Counted from the stretch's first letter, positions 38,553 through 47,588 are shown. The stretch: 64,000 nucleotides of DNA from Pseudomonas sp. IAC-BECa141 (GCF_020544405.1 NZ_CP065410.1:5981501-6045500); one strand, 5' to 3'. Numbers and translations: made by a program. Notes: generated by a model from the sequence alone, not told the origin.

Positions 38553-38681
38553 GACGTTGTCCACGGGCGAGCGCGCAGCCGGCATCCATGCCGGGCCACA
38601 GGCCAGCCGATTACATTGATTGGAACGGACAGGCCCGGAAGCGACCGGTGCCTGTCGATTAGTTGCGCGTTACGCGCGGTG

Positions 38682-39344
38682 TCAGAGGTAGAGCAGCTCG
38701 AACGTTGCCGAGCCATTGAGCGCGATGTCAGAAGTGATCGGCAGGTTCACCGACGGGCCGATGACCGGCACCAGCGTCATGGGAAAGGTGTGCACGACGC
38801 CCGGCGTCGGGCCTGCGGCCAGGGATGCGCCCCACGAATAACGAAGATTGCCGCCCTCGGCATTCTTTCCCACCAGCGTTGCGGTATCCGGAGAGTCCCA
38901 GTTGGTCATGCCCCCTTGCTTGTACATGATCATCGACGGCTTGCCATCGACTGTGGGGGTACCGTATCGCAGGCCGTAACCACCGATCTTGGTGCCCGCC
39001 ACCTCGCCGATTCCGTAGATGTACAAAGCCCAATCGGTGCCATCGATGACGATACCTTGCAGTTGGGTATGGGCCTGATTGTCATGCACCTTGATGGCCA
39101 TGGGCGCGGAGGCCGAGCAACTTACATTCAGCGTGACATTGTGGTTGGTCAGTTCGGTCTGACTGTCGCGGTTCAGTGCCGCGGCGGAAATATTCCCCAG
39201 ATCCACCGTGTTACCGCCGGTGAAGGCCGGCGTACACGTGGTCGGGATGATTTTGCCGGTGATGGTCAGGTCTGCACCGGCGGCCATGGCCAGTGCCGGA
39301 CTCAGGGCACTGGCGACAGCGATTGCACGAAAGGTCTTGCGCAT
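38682..39344 (-). CDS. DUF1120 fimbrial subunit (operon B)
   Basis: This 220-residue secreted subunit has a signal peptide (MRKTFRAIAVASALSPALAMA), cysteines in PTTCTPAF and VSCSASAP, and a C-terminal strand LNGSATFELLYL. Its order of motifs (GGNTVDLGNISAAAL ... YGIGEVAGTKIGGYGLRYG) matches the operon A subunit, so the two are paralogues. GGAG lies 11 nt before the ATG at 39344; the GTG at 39356 is too near that site. It is the first gene of operon B and probably the major pilin. Confidence 0.88.
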   Translation of the reverse strand: MRKTFRAIAVASALSPALAMAAGADLTITGKIIPTTCTPAFTGGNTVDLGNISAAALNRDSQTELTNHNVTLNVSCSASAPMAIKVHDNQAHTQLQGIVIDGTDWALYIYGIGEVAGTKIGGYGLRYGTPTVDGKPSMIMYKQGGMTNWDSPDTATLVGKNAEGGNLRYSWGASLAAGPTPGVVHTFPMTLVPVIGPSVNLPITSDIALNGSATFELLYL

Positions 39345-39646
39345 GAAAATTCTCACTCCATAAGAATCGAAAGATGACGGCCAGCTGCGCTTCTTCTGCT
39401 GAAAAACAGGAAATTTCCTGCCTCAGAATCAGCGCCGCCATTATTCAGATTGCTTCCTGACAGCGATGTAAGGCGAGGGAGTAATGCGCGCTGGAAAAAT
39501 CGCTGTGGGGTGTAGCTGATGTGAGCCGGAAAAATCCTCAAATTGTTTAAGAAAAGGCGTCCTGCCGACAGTCATAAGCTACAAGCCGCTCTGTTTCAGG
39601 GATCGGATTAACTGCCCTCTCGAACAGGCAACAGGCGGCGTGCACC
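39345..39646. other. Intergenic control region, operon B and phospholipase D gene
   Basis: These 302 bp separate two divergent genes. The sequence near 39510-39560 is AT-rich and could hold promoters for both directions. I see no repeat, terminator or RNA gene in it. Confidence 0.5.
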
Positions 39647-41257
39647 GTGCCATACTCCAGACCTCGCCCACACCCGGAACCATCCGACTTGAGCTCCAGA
39701 CACTTCCTGCCGCTTGTACTGCTGCCCGCCCTGGTTCTCGCCGGGTGCGCCTCACTGGATGTCCCGCGCGAACCGAGCCAGGCATTGCCCGCCTCCGACT
39801 CCGCGTTCGGCCGTTCGATCCAGGCTCAGGCTGCGCCCTACAAGGGCCAGTCCGGCTTTCGCCTGCTGTCCAACAGCACCGAAGCGTTCACCGCCCGCGC
39901 CGAGCTGATCCGCAACGCTCAACGCAGCCTCGACTTGCAGTACTACATCGTCCATGACGGCATCAGCACCCGCATGCTGGTGGAAGAAGTGTTGAAGGCT
40001 GCCGACCGTGGCGTGCGGGTGCGAATCCTGCTGGACGACACCACCAGCGACGGCCTCGACCTGATCATTGCGACTCTGGCAGCGCATCCGCAGATCCAGA
40101 TCCGCCTGTTCAATCCGCTGCACCTGGGGCGCAGCACCGGCGTGACCCGGGCGGCGGGACGCCTGTTCAACCTGTCGCTGCAACACCGGCGGATGCACAA
40201 CAAGTTGTGGCTGGCGGACAACAGCGCGGCCATCGTCGGCGGGCGCAATCTGGGCGACGAATACTTCGATGCCGAGCCCAACCTGAACTTCACCGATATC
40301 GACATGCTCAGTGTCGGGCCGGTCGCCGAGCAGCTCGGGCACAGTTTCGACCAGTACTGGAACAGCGCCCTGAGCAAGCCGATCGACGAGTTCCTTTCCA
40401 GCAAACCATCAGCCAAAGACCTGCAGAACACCCGCACGCGCCTGGAAGAGTCCCTGGAAGAAACCCGCAAACAGAATCATGCGCTGTATCAGCAGTTGAT
40501 GACCTACCGCACCGACCCGCGCATGGATATCTGGCGCAAAGAACTGATCTGGGCCTGGAACCAGGCGCTGTGGGACGCGCCGAGCAAGGTGCTGGCCAAG
40601 GATGAACCCGATCCGCAATTGCTGCTGACGACCCAACTGGCGCCGGAGCTGACGGGTGTCAGCAAAGAACTGATGATGATTTCCGCCTATTTCGTGCCGG
40701 GGCAGCCAGGGCTGGTTTACCTGACCGGCCGCGCCGATGCCGGCGTAGCGGTGAGCCTCTTGACCAACTCGCTGGAAGCCACCGACGTGCCGGCGGTGCA
40801 CGGCGGTTATGCGCCCTATCGCAAGGCGCTGCTGGAACATGGCGTGAAGCTCTTTGAGCTGCGGCGCCAGCCTGGGGATAACTACGGCAGCGGCCCGCAC
40901 CTGTTTTACAGCAAGTCCTATCGCGGCTCGGATTCGAGTCTGCACAGCAAGGCGATGATCTTCGACGGCAAAAAATCGTTCATCGGCTCGTTCAATTTCG
41001 ACCCGCGCTCGGTACTGTGGAATACAGAGGTCGGTGTGCTGGTGGACAGCCCCGAACTGGCGGCTCACGTGCGCGAGCTGGCCTTGCAGGGCATGGCGCC
41101 AGCACTGAGTTACGAAGCCAAACTGCAGGACGGAAAAGTGGTGTGGGTCACCGAGGACAACGGCCAGATGCACACGCTGACCAAGGAACCGGGCAGTTGG
41201 TGGCGACGCTTCAATGCGTGGTTCAGCACCACCGTGGGACTGGAGCGGATGCTGTAG
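39647..41257 (+). CDS. Phospholipase D family lipoprotein, cardiolipin synthase-like
   Basis: This 536-residue protein has a lipoprotein signal with lipobox LVLAGC (Cys near residue 34) and two HKD motifs: HNKLWLAD (near residue 185) and HSKAMIFD (near residue 437). The architecture resembles ClsC/YmdC-type cardiolipin synthases and secreted PLD-like proteins. A long linker (about 240-300) with heptad-like charged residues separates the halves. Substrate is not certain. The N-terminal arm before the lipobox is long; a downstream TTG start is conceivable. It is convergent with the MFS gene. Confidence 0.86.
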   Translation: MPYSRPRPHPEPSDLSSRHFLPLVLLPALVLAGCASLDVPREPSQALPASDSAFGRSIQAQAAPYKGQSGFRLLSNSTEAFTARAELIRNAQRSLDLQYYIVHDGISTRMLVEEVLKAADRGVRVRILLDDTTSDGLDLIIATLAAHPQIQIRLFNPLHLGRSTGVTRAAGRLFNLSLQHRRMHNKLWLADNSAAIVGGRNLGDEYFDAEPNLNFTDIDMLSVGPVAEQLGHSFDQYWNSALSKPIDEFLSSKPSAKDLQNTRTRLEESLEETRKQNHALYQQLMTYRTDPRMDIWRKELIWAWNQALWDAPSKVLAKDEPDPQLLLTTQLAPELTGVSKELMMISAYFVPGQPGLVYLTGRADAGVAVSLLTNSLEATDVPAVHGGYAPYRKALLEHGVKLFELRRQPGDNYGSGPHLFYSKSYRGSDSSLHSKAMIFDGKKSFIGSFNFDPRSVLWNTEVGVLVDSPELAAHVRELALQGMAPALSYEAKLQDGKVVWVTEDNGQMHTLTKEPGSWWRRFNAWFSTTVGLERML

Positions 41258-41278
41258 CAGCCCGCTCCAACCGGCACA

Positions 41279-42424
41279 TCAAGCGGGCTCCGGCACCTTG
41301 CCGAACGCCCCTTGCCGCGACAACAGAATCACCAGCCCGAACGCCCCGGCCGCCATCAGCCAGGGCAACGCGTGACCGCTGATCCACTGGCTGCCCGCGC
41401 CCGCCATCAACGGCCCGATCAGGCAACCGACGCCCCACAGCTGCGCGACATGCGCATTGGCGCGCACCAGCGCATCGTCGCGGTAGCGCTCGCCGATCAG
41501 GATCAGCGACAGGGTGAACAAGCCACCGGCACTGGCGCCGAACAGCACCCACAGCGGCCAGATCAGCAAAGTGTCGAGCAGCATCGGGATCGCCAGACTC
41601 GACAGCATCAGCACCACGGCGCAGCCGGTGAACAAAGTCCGGCGCGACAGGTAGTCGGCCAACGCACCGATGGGCAATTGCAGGAGCGCATCGCCCACCA
41701 CCACGGTGCTGACCATCGCCAGCGCAATCTCTGCGGTGAAACCCTGTTGCAGGCAATACACCGGCAACAGCGTCAGGATCATCGCTTCGAACGCGGCGAA
41801 CAGCGACACCGCCCAGGCGATGGCCGGCAGTTCACGAGCGAACCCCCACAGATCGCCGAAGGTCACGCTGCTGGCCTCGCTGCTTGGCGCGCCGCTGCGG
41901 CCCAGCAGCAGAAACGGCGAAGCGATCAGCAGACCGACACCCACCCAGAAACCGTAATCGTGATCGGTGCCGAGTGCGCCCAACAGCAACGGACCGGACA
42001 GTTGGCTCAACGCGTAACTGCTGCCATACAGCGCGACCAATCGCCCGCGCCAGTGCTCGACCACCAGTTGATTGATCCAGCTCTCGCCGAGAATAAACAC
42101 GATGGTCAGGGCCACGCCGATCATCAGCCGCAGCACCAGCCAGATCGGGTAGCTCGGCAGCAACGCCAGCAGGCCGATGGACAGCGCCCCGGCCCACAGA
42201 CACAGGCGCATCAGGTTCGCCGTACCGAAGCGCGCCGCCAGATGACTGGAGATCTTCGCCCCCAGCAACACACCGATGGCCGGCATCGCCGCCATCACGC
42301 CGATGGCGAACGAGCCGTAGCCCCAACCCTCCAGACGCAACGACACCAGCGGCATGCTGACGCCGAGGGCCAGGCCAACACTCAAGACAGACGCCAACAC
42401 GGCGAAATACGTCGCCCAACGCAT
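41279..42424 (-). CDS. MFS transporter, YcaD-like
   Basis: This 381-residue major facilitator has 12 predicted membrane segments. The typical first-loop signature is GAKISSHLAARFG, and the second-half counterpart is GALADYLSRRTLF. It resembles the YcaD/YfkF group of uncharacterised transporters. The substrate cannot be inferred. It lies beside polyamine gene pauC but is separated by a REP pair, so a functional link is only a possibility. Confidence 0.85.
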   Translation of the reverse strand: MRWATYFAVLASVLSVGLALGVSMPLVSLRLEGWGYGSFAIGVMAAMPAIGVLLGAKISSHLAARFGTANLMRLCLWAGALSIGLLALLPSYPIWLVLRLMIGVALTIVFILGESWINQLVVEHWRGRLVALYGSSYALSQLSGPLLLGALGTDHDYGFWVGVGLLIASPFLLLGRSGAPSSEASSVTFGDLWGFARELPAIAWAVSLFAAFEAMILTLLPVYCLQQGFTAEIALAMVSTVVVGDALLQLPIGALADYLSRRTLFTGCAVVLMLSSLAIPMLLDTLLIWPLWVLFGASAGGLFTLSLILIGERYRDDALVRANAHVAQLWGVGCLIGPLMAGAGSQWISGHALPWLMAAGAFGLVILLSRQGAFGKVPEPA

Positions 42425-42468
42425 GGTCCACGCTCCTGTGGATAATTTTTATGTGCACCCCAAAACAC

Positions 42469-42560
42469 TGTGGGAGCGAGCGTGCTCGCGATAACGGTTT
42501 CACATTCAGCCGATGTGCTGATGGATACACCACTAACGCGAGCAAGCTCACTCCCACAGG
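42469..42560. repeat. Paired inverted REP (BIME)
   Basis: TGTGGGAGCGAGCGTGCTCGCG (42469-42490) is repeated as its near-perfect reverse complement (CGCGAGCAAGCTCACTCCCACA, 42538-42559). A 47-bp spacer lies between them. It sits between the MFS and pauC genes. Confidence 0.85.
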
Positions 42561-42607
42561 GATCTTTGTATCGTTCGGGGCCCGCCTGAGCAGGCTCCGT
42601 CAACGGT

Positions 42608-44101
42608 TTACAGCTTGATCCAGGTTGCCTTCAGCTCGGTGTATTTGTCGAACGCGTGCAGCGACTTGTCGCGACCGTTGCCCGACTGCTTGAAGCCGCC
42701 GAACGGTGCGGTCATGTCGCCGCCATCGTACTGGTTGACCCACACGCTACCGGCACGCAGGGCCTTGGCGGTCAGGTGCGCCTTGGAAATGTCCTGGGTC
42801 CAGACCGCTGCCGCCAAACCGTAAGGCGTGTCGTTGGCGATGTTGATCGCTTCCTCGGCGGTATCGAAGGCAATGACCGACAGCACCGGGCCGAAGATCT
42901 CTTCCTGGGCAATCTTCATCGCGTTGCTCACGCCGTCGAAGATCGTCGGCTCGACGTAGGTGCCACCGGTTTCCTGAAGGATGCGCTTGCCGCCGGCCAC
43001 CAGTTTGGCGCCGTCGGTGTGTCCCGACTCGATGTAGGACAGCACGGTGTTCATCTGCTGGGTGTCGACCAGCGCACCCACGTTGGTGGCCGGATCCAGC
43101 GGGTTGCCCGGTTTCCAGGCTTTCAGTGCCTCGATCACCATCGGCAGGAATTTGTCCTTGATCGAACGCTCGACCAGCAGACGGGAACCTGCGGTGCAGA
43201 CCTCGCCCTGGTTGAAGGCGATGGCACTGGCGGCGGATTCGGCGGCGGCTTGCAGGTCCGGCGCATCGGCGAACACGATGTTCGGGCTCTTGCCGCCGGC
43301 TTCCAGCCAAACGCGTTTCATGTTCGATTCGCCGGAATAGATCATCAGTTGCTTGGCGATCTTGGTCGAACCGGTGAACACCAGGGTATCGACATCGTTA
43401 TGCAGCGCGAGCGCCTTGCCGACGGTGTGCCCGTAGCCCGGCAGAACGTTCAGCACGCCTTTCGGAATACCGGCTTCAACGGCCAGTTCGGCGATGCGGA
43501 TGGCGGTCAGCGGGGATTTTTCCGACGGCTTGAGGATCACCGAGTTACCGGTCGACAGGGCCGGGCCGAGTTTCCAGCAGGCCATCATCAGCGGGAAGTT
43601 CCACGGCACGATGGCACCGACTACGCCCACAGGCTCGCGGGTTACCAGACCCAGTTGGTCGTGTGGGGTGGCGGCGACTTCGTCGTAGATCTTGTCGATC
43701 GCTTCACCGCTCCAGCTCAGGGCTTGGGCGGCACCCGGTACGTCGATGTACAGCGAATCGCTGATCGGCTTGCCCATGTCGAGGGTTTCGAGCAGGGCCA
43801 GTTCTTCGGCGTGCTGCTTGAGCAGGCCGGCGAAACGGATCATGGCGGCTTTGCGTTTGGTCGGCGCCAGGCGCGACCAGACGCCGGAATTGAAAGTGGC
43901 GCGGGCGTTTTCCACGGCGCGCTGGGCGTCGGCGGCGTCACAGCTGGCAATCTTGCCCAGCAGACGGCCATCGACCGGGCTGATGCACTCGAAGGTCTCG
44001 CCGGAGACGGCATCGGTGTACTCGCCATTGAGGTAGGCGCGGCCTTCGATCTTCAGGTCGCGGGCGCGTTGTTCCCAGTCGGCACGAGTCAGGGTGGTCA
44101 T
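42608..44101 (-). CDS. pauC: Gamma-glutamyl-gamma-aminobutyraldehyde dehydrogenase (PauC/KauB/PuuC)
   Basis: This 497-residue NAD(P)-dependent aldehyde dehydrogenase has the catalytic glutamate in LEAGGKSPN and the catalytic cysteine in NQGEVCTAG (about residue 302). Nucleotide-binding segments VPWNFPL and FTGST are visible. The family oxidises gamma-glutamyl-GABA-aldehyde and related omega-amino aldehydes in polyamine and agmatine catabolism. The adjacent PauB-like oxidase (26956) and PauR (22374) support this. MTTLTRADWEQR at 44101 follows GAGGAGGAC and replaces a longer frame. Confidence 0.9.
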   Translation of the reverse strand: MTTLTRADWEQRARDLKIEGRAYLNGEYTDAVSGETFECISPVDGRLLGKIASCDAADAQRAVENARATFNSGVWSRLAPTKRKAAMIRFAGLLKQHAEELALLETLDMGKPISDSLYIDVPGAAQALSWSGEAIDKIYDEVAATPHDQLGLVTREPVGVVGAIVPWNFPLMMACWKLGPALSTGNSVILKPSEKSPLTAIRIAELAVEAGIPKGVLNVLPGYGHTVGKALALHNDVDTLVFTGSTKIAKQLMIYSGESNMKRVWLEAGGKSPNIVFADAPDLQAAAESAASAIAFNQGEVCTAGSRLLVERSIKDKFLPMVIEALKAWKPGNPLDPATNVGALVDTQQMNTVLSYIESGHTDGAKLVAGGKRILQETGGTYVEPTIFDGVSNAMKIAQEEIFGPVLSVIAFDTAEEAINIANDTPYGLAAAVWTQDISKAHLTAKALRAGSVWVNQYDGGDMTAPFGGFKQSGNGRDKSLHAFDKYTELKATWIKL

Positions 44102-44336
44102 TCGAGTGTCCTCCTCTTGTTCAATACGAGCGCCGCGATCGTCGCGGTCGTCCTCAGGAATACTGCCCGGCCAGCCTGCTTTTCGGCCCAAGGCATCCGC
44201 CACCCTAAACCAGCGGCCGGGGTTGTTTCAATATATTTGACATAAGGCAGTTATACAGCCTTGCGGCGTTCAATTTAATCAACATAGACTTTGACCCTTT
44301 CACGCCACCGCGCCGTCATCACGGGAGAAAACAACA

Positions 44337-44699
44337 ATGAACATCCAGAACGTCGTCGACATCAGCCTGACCATGGACCAGGCCGAACGCTATCGCCCGG
44401 ATCCGGCCAAAGTGCTCAAGGGTGATCCCGAGCAAGCGGTGTTCAATCAGTACGACAGCCCCTGCGGGCAAATGGGCGTTGGCGTGTGGGAAGGTGCCGT
44501 TGGGCAGTGGACGGTGAATTACACCGAACACGAATACTGCGAAATCCTCCAGGGCGTTTCGGTACTGCGTGACGGCGAAGGCAATGCCAAGACCCTGCGT
44601 GTCGGCGACCGCTTCGTGATTCCGGCCGGTTTCCGTGGCACCTGGGAAGTGCTGGAGGCGTGCCGCAAGATTTATGTGATTTTTGAAGACAAAAAATAA
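44337..44699 (+). CDS. Cupin domain protein (DUF861/cupin_3)
   Basis: This 120-residue single-domain cupin has the two motifs typical of the family: EHEYCEILQGVSVLRDGEG and the second barrel strand GDRFVIPAGFRGTWEV. Related proteins include ethanolamine-associated EutQ-like cupins and (S)-ureidoglycine-type enzymes, but specificity is unclear. GGAG lies upstream of the ATG. It is divergent from pauC over a 235-bp AT-rich control region, so a role in amine or polyamine use is plausible. Confidence 0.85.
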   Translation: MNIQNVVDISLTMDQAERYRPDPAKVLKGDPEQAVFNQYDSPCGQMGVGVWEGAVGQWTVNYTEHEYCEILQGVSVLRDGEGNAKTLRVGDRFVIPAGFRGTWEVLEACRKIYVIFEDKK

Positions 44700-44780
44700 A
44701 TACATATCGCACGGAGTGCCGGAGAAGAGTGAAAAATCCTGACGTCCACAAAGGACATTCAATCATAAGGATATGAAAAC

Positions 44781-44990
44781 ATGACTCAGGAAAACGCATT
44801 TCAACTGATCAGCCATCTGATCGGTACTCCCTTTGTACCGGCCGTCAGGGCCTACATCAAGGAGCTCACCGGCTACTCCGTCAAAGATCCAGACGAACAG
44901 GAACAGGAAGATCTTGAAAACGTCGAGACCCTGATCGTCGACCTCAACCCCATGCGTGGAATTATCTGGTTCAATCTGAACCGAAAATGA
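44781..44990 (+). CDS. Small acidic hypothetical protein
   Basis: This 69-residue ORF has no recognised domain. It shows a helical start (FQLISHLIGTPFVPAVRAYIKEL), a highly acidic segment (DPDEQEQEDLENVE) and a strand-like end (TLIVDLNPMRGIIWFNL). AAGGA lies about 9 nt upstream of the ATG, and a strong terminator at 45021 follows the stop, which together support a real gene. It may be co-transcribed with the cupin 80 bp upstream. Confidence 0.6.
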   Translation: MTQENAFQLISHLIGTPFVPAVRAYIKELTGYSVKDPDEQEQEDLENVETLIVDLNPMRGIIWFNLNRK

Positions 44991-45020
44991 TCCGACGGAT
45001 TTGAAGCTCCCCCTCTCAAG

Positions 45021-45053
45021 AAGGCCTGCACCGAAAGGTGCAGGCCTTTTTTG
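45021..45053 (+). terminator. Intrinsic terminator after the 44781 gene
   Basis: A perfect 12-bp stem (AAGGCCTGCACC / GGTGCAGGCCTT) with a GAAA tetraloop runs into six T residues. It faces the next terminator, which ends the opposing ribosomal protein operon. Confidence 0.92.
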
Positions 45054-45090
45054 TGGATCAGGATCACGGCAGCGACGACTTTTCGGCAAC

Positions 45091-45125
45091 AAAAAAGGCC
45101 CGTATCGTGAGATACGGGCCTTTTT
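45091..45125 (-). terminator. Intrinsic terminator of the rpmB-rpmG operon
   Basis: A perfect stem (GGCCCGTATC / GATACGGGCC) with a GTGA loop is flanked by A6 on the left, a U-tract in minus-strand RNA, and T5 on the right. It lies 20 nt past the rpmG stop. Confidence 0.9.
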
Positions 45126-45145
45126 CGTAAGTCGGGAAAAATCAA

Positions 45146-45301
45146 TTACTTGATTTTGCCTTCCTTGTAGATCACGTGCTTGCGAACAACCGGATCATAT
45201 TTCTTGATCTCGATTTTGTCCGGGGTAGTACGCTTGTTCTTGTCGGTAGTGTAGAAGTGACCAGTACCGGCGCTCGAGATCAAACGAATCAATTCACGCA
45301 T
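45146..45301 (-). CDS. rpmG: 50S ribosomal protein L33
   Basis: This is the 51-residue ribosomal protein L33, encoded by the short frame from the ATG at 45301 to the TAA at 45146-45148. The visible C-terminal residues ([11 protein letters not shown]) and N-terminus ([19 protein letters not shown]) are the canonical ones. The sequence lacks the CxxC pairs of the zinc-binding form, so this is the zinc-free type. It is second in the rpmB-rpmG operon, 11 nt after rpmB. Confidence 0.96.
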   Translation of the reverse strand: MRELIRLISSAGTGHFYTTDKNKRTTPDKIEIKKYDPVVRKHVIYKEGKIK

Positions 45302-45312
45302 GATTAGCTCCC

Positions 45313-45546
45313 TTAAACCTTGCCGTCGCGACGCAGCTCGGCCAGCACAACGCTGATGCCACGCTTGTCGATGATACGCATGCCTTTGGCGGAAACGCGC
45401 AGGCGTACGAAACGTTTCTCTTCTTCAACCCAGAAGCGGTGATGCTGCAGGTTCGGCAGGAAACGACGACGGGTTTTGTTGTTTGCGTGGGAAATGTTAT
45501 TCCCGGTTACCGGACCCTTACCGGTAACTTGACATACTCTAGACAT
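45313..45546 (-). CDS. rpmB: 50S ribosomal protein L28
   Basis: This 77-residue ribosomal protein L28 starts [27 protein letters not shown], which is diagnostic. Only one cysteine is present, so it is the non-zinc type. rpmB is first in the operon with rpmG. It has an unusually long, hairpin-rich leader (about 140 nt) behind a good sigma-70 promoter at 45696-45724. Confidence 0.97.
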   Translation of the reverse strand: MSRVCQVTGKGPVTGNNISHANNKTRRRFLPNLQHHRFWVEEEKRFVRLRVSAKGMRIIDKRGISVVLAELRRDGKV

Positions 45547-45992
45547 GCCTCAGCCCTCTAAAACCACATGCCCAACCCGGCATGGGTTGGCCGCTTAATC
45601 TCTAGTCATTGTGGCGCCAGGCGCCGCGATTCTTTAGAGGTCTTACCGGCTACACCTACAAGCGAAGGAACCGGGCCCCTAGAAAAGAGCGCTGCTTTAT
45701 ACCAGAAAGACCACGGAGCAACAACTTTCCGTGTGCAAAGAATGGTCAAAAAGCCGCTTTTTCTGCCTGCAGGCGCCTTGGATAAAGGCTGCCGGCAATT
45801 TTTACCATTCGTCGAAGAAAATCGATCATACCCGCTGTCGAGACTTTTCCTGCCGTCTCTTCCGACAAATCCTCAGCCGCGAAGCCGCGAAAATGCAAAA
45901 AGGGGATAGTCATTTGCAATCGCGACCACTAGGGTAGGCCTTTTCCAGACTGCACTTGCAGATGGGCCTTCGATCTGTAAAGGAAGCCGACC
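45547..45992. other. Intergenic region with rpmB leader and peptide-binding protein promoter
   Basis: In this 446-bp region the rpmB leader (45547-45689) contains hairpins CCAACCC/GGGTTGG (45572-45590) and GGCGCC repeats (near 45615-45630). The rest, up to the SBP gene at 45993, is AT-rich non-coding DNA. A 113-codon plus-strand frame at 45568-45909 lacks a ribosome site and family similarity and was not called. Confidence 0.6.
45696..45724 (-). promoter_or_regulatory. Sigma-70 promoter of rpmB-rpmG
   Basis: On the minus strand a -35 TTGTTG and a -10 TATAAA are separated by exactly 17 bp. The start would fall near 45689, about 140 nt before the rpmB ATG. Confidence 0.65.
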
Positions 45993-47579
45993 ATGCGCCT
46001 CGCTGCCCTCCCCCTGCTCTTCGCCCCGCTGTTACTGAGTCCACTGGCCCAGGCCGCCGCCCTGAGCGTCTGCACCGAGGCCAGTCCCGAAGGGTTCGAC
46101 GTGGTGCAGTACAACTCGCTGACCACCACCAACGCCTCGGCCGATGTGCTGATGAATCGCCTGGTGGACTTCGACACCGCCAGCGGCAAGGTCGTCCCGA
46201 GCCTGGCCGACAGCTGGGAAGTCAGCACCGATGGCCTGACTTATGTCTTCAAGCTGCACCCGCAGGTGAAGTTCCACAGCACCGAGTACTTCAAGCCGAC
46301 TCGCGAACTGACCGCCGAAGACGTCAAGTTCAGCTTCGACCGCATGCTCGACCCGGCCAACCCGTGGCACAAAGTCGCCCAGAGCGGTTTCCCTCATGCC
46401 CAGTCAATGCAACTGCCAACGCTGATCAAAAAGATCGACGCACTGGATCCGCTGACCGTGCGCTTCACCCTCGATCACCCGGACTCGACGTTCCTCGCGA
46501 CCCTGAGCATGGGTTTCGCCTCCATTTATTCTGCTGAATATGCCGACAAGCTGCTGAAGGCTGGCGCAACCGACAAGTTGAACAGCCAGCCGATCGGCAC
46601 CGGCCCGTTCGTGTTCAACCGGTTCCAGAAAGACGCTTCGATCCGCTACAAGGCCAACCCGGACTACTTCCGCGGCAAACCGGCAGTGGATCCGCTGATC
46701 TTCGCCATTACCCCGGACGCCAACGTGCGCCTGCAAAAGTTGCGGCGTAATGAGTGCCAGATTGCCCTGTCACCCAAGCCATTGGACGTACAGGCCGCAA
46801 AAGAAGAACCGACGCTGAAAGTCGAAAAGACTGACGCGTTCATGACCGCATTCGTCGGCATCAACAGTCAGCATCCGCCGCTGGACAAGCCGGAAGTGCG
46901 CCAGGCGATCAACCTCGCTTTCGACAAGGCCAACTACCTTAAAGCCGTGTTCGAGGACACCGCCGAAGCCGCCAACGGCCCATATCCGCCGAACACCTGG
47001 AGCTACGCGAAGAACCTGCCGGGTTACCCGCACGACGTGGACAAGGCCAAGGCATTGCTGGCCAAGGCCGGGTTGAAGGACGGTTTCCAGACCACCATCT
47101 GGACGCGCCCGTCCGGCAGCCTGCTCAACCCGAACCCGAGCCTCGGCGCACAACTGCTGCAATCGGATCTGGCGGAAATCGGCATTCAGGCGGAAATCCG
47201 CGTGATCGAATGGGGCGAGCTGATCCGTCGTGCCAAGGCTGGCGAGCATGACCTGCTGTTCATGGGCTGGGCCGGTGACAACGGTGATCCGGACAACTTC
47301 CTCACCCCGCAGTTTTCCTGCGCGGCGGTGAAGTCCGGCACCAACTTCGCCCGCTACTGCAATGCCGACCTGGACAAACTGATCAGCGCCGGCAAGACCA
47401 CCAGCGAACAAGGTGTGCGCACCAAGCTGTATGAGCAGGCGCAGGCGCAGATCCAGCAGCAGGCGCTGTGGCTGCCGCTGGCGCATCCGACGGCGTATGC
47501 GCTGACGCGCAAGGATGTGCAGGGTTATTCGGTGAGCCCGTTCGGTCGGCAGGATTACTCCAAGGTCACCCTCAAGTAA
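45993..47579 (+). CDS. Dipeptide/oligopeptide ABC transporter substrate-binding protein
   Basis: This 528-residue periplasmic SBP_bac_5 family protein has a signal peptide (about residues 1-23, LAQAAA). The ligand-binding core includes TYVFKLHPQVKFHSTEYF, GTGPFVFNRFQKD and DLLFMGWAGDNGDPDNF. It is most like DppA-type dipeptide binders. AAGGAAG sits 7 nt before the ATG. No permease or ATPase genes follow: the next gene, radC, is on the other strand. It therefore probably works with transport components encoded elsewhere. Confidence 0.9.
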   Translation: MRLAALPLLFAPLLLSPLAQAAALSVCTEASPEGFDVVQYNSLTTTNASADVLMNRLVDFDTASGKVVPSLADSWEVSTDGLTYVFKLHPQVKFHSTEYFKPTRELTAEDVKFSFDRMLDPANPWHKVAQSGFPHAQSMQLPTLIKKIDALDPLTVRFTLDHPDSTFLATLSMGFASIYSAEYADKLLKAGATDKLNSQPIGTGPFVFNRFQKDASIRYKANPDYFRGKPAVDPLIFAITPDANVRLQKLRRNECQIALSPKPLDVQAAKEEPTLKVEKTDAFMTAFVGINSQHPPLDKPEVRQAINLAFDKANYLKAVFEDTAEAANGPYPPNTWSYAKNLPGYPHDVDKAKALLAKAGLKDGFQTTIWTRPSGSLLNPNPSLGAQLLQSDLAEIGIQAEIRVIEWGELIRRAKAGEHDLLFMGWAGDNGDPDNFLTPQFSCAAVKSGTNFARYCNADLDKLISAGKTTSEQGVRTKLYEQAQAQIQQQALWLPLAHPTAYALTRKDVQGYSVSPFGRQDYSKVTLK

Positions 47580-47588
47580 TCCGCCCCG

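Noticed and set aside
45568..45909. 113-codon + strand ORF near rpmB
   Set aside because: No ribosome site or recognised family; it overlaps the promoter and leader of rpmB.
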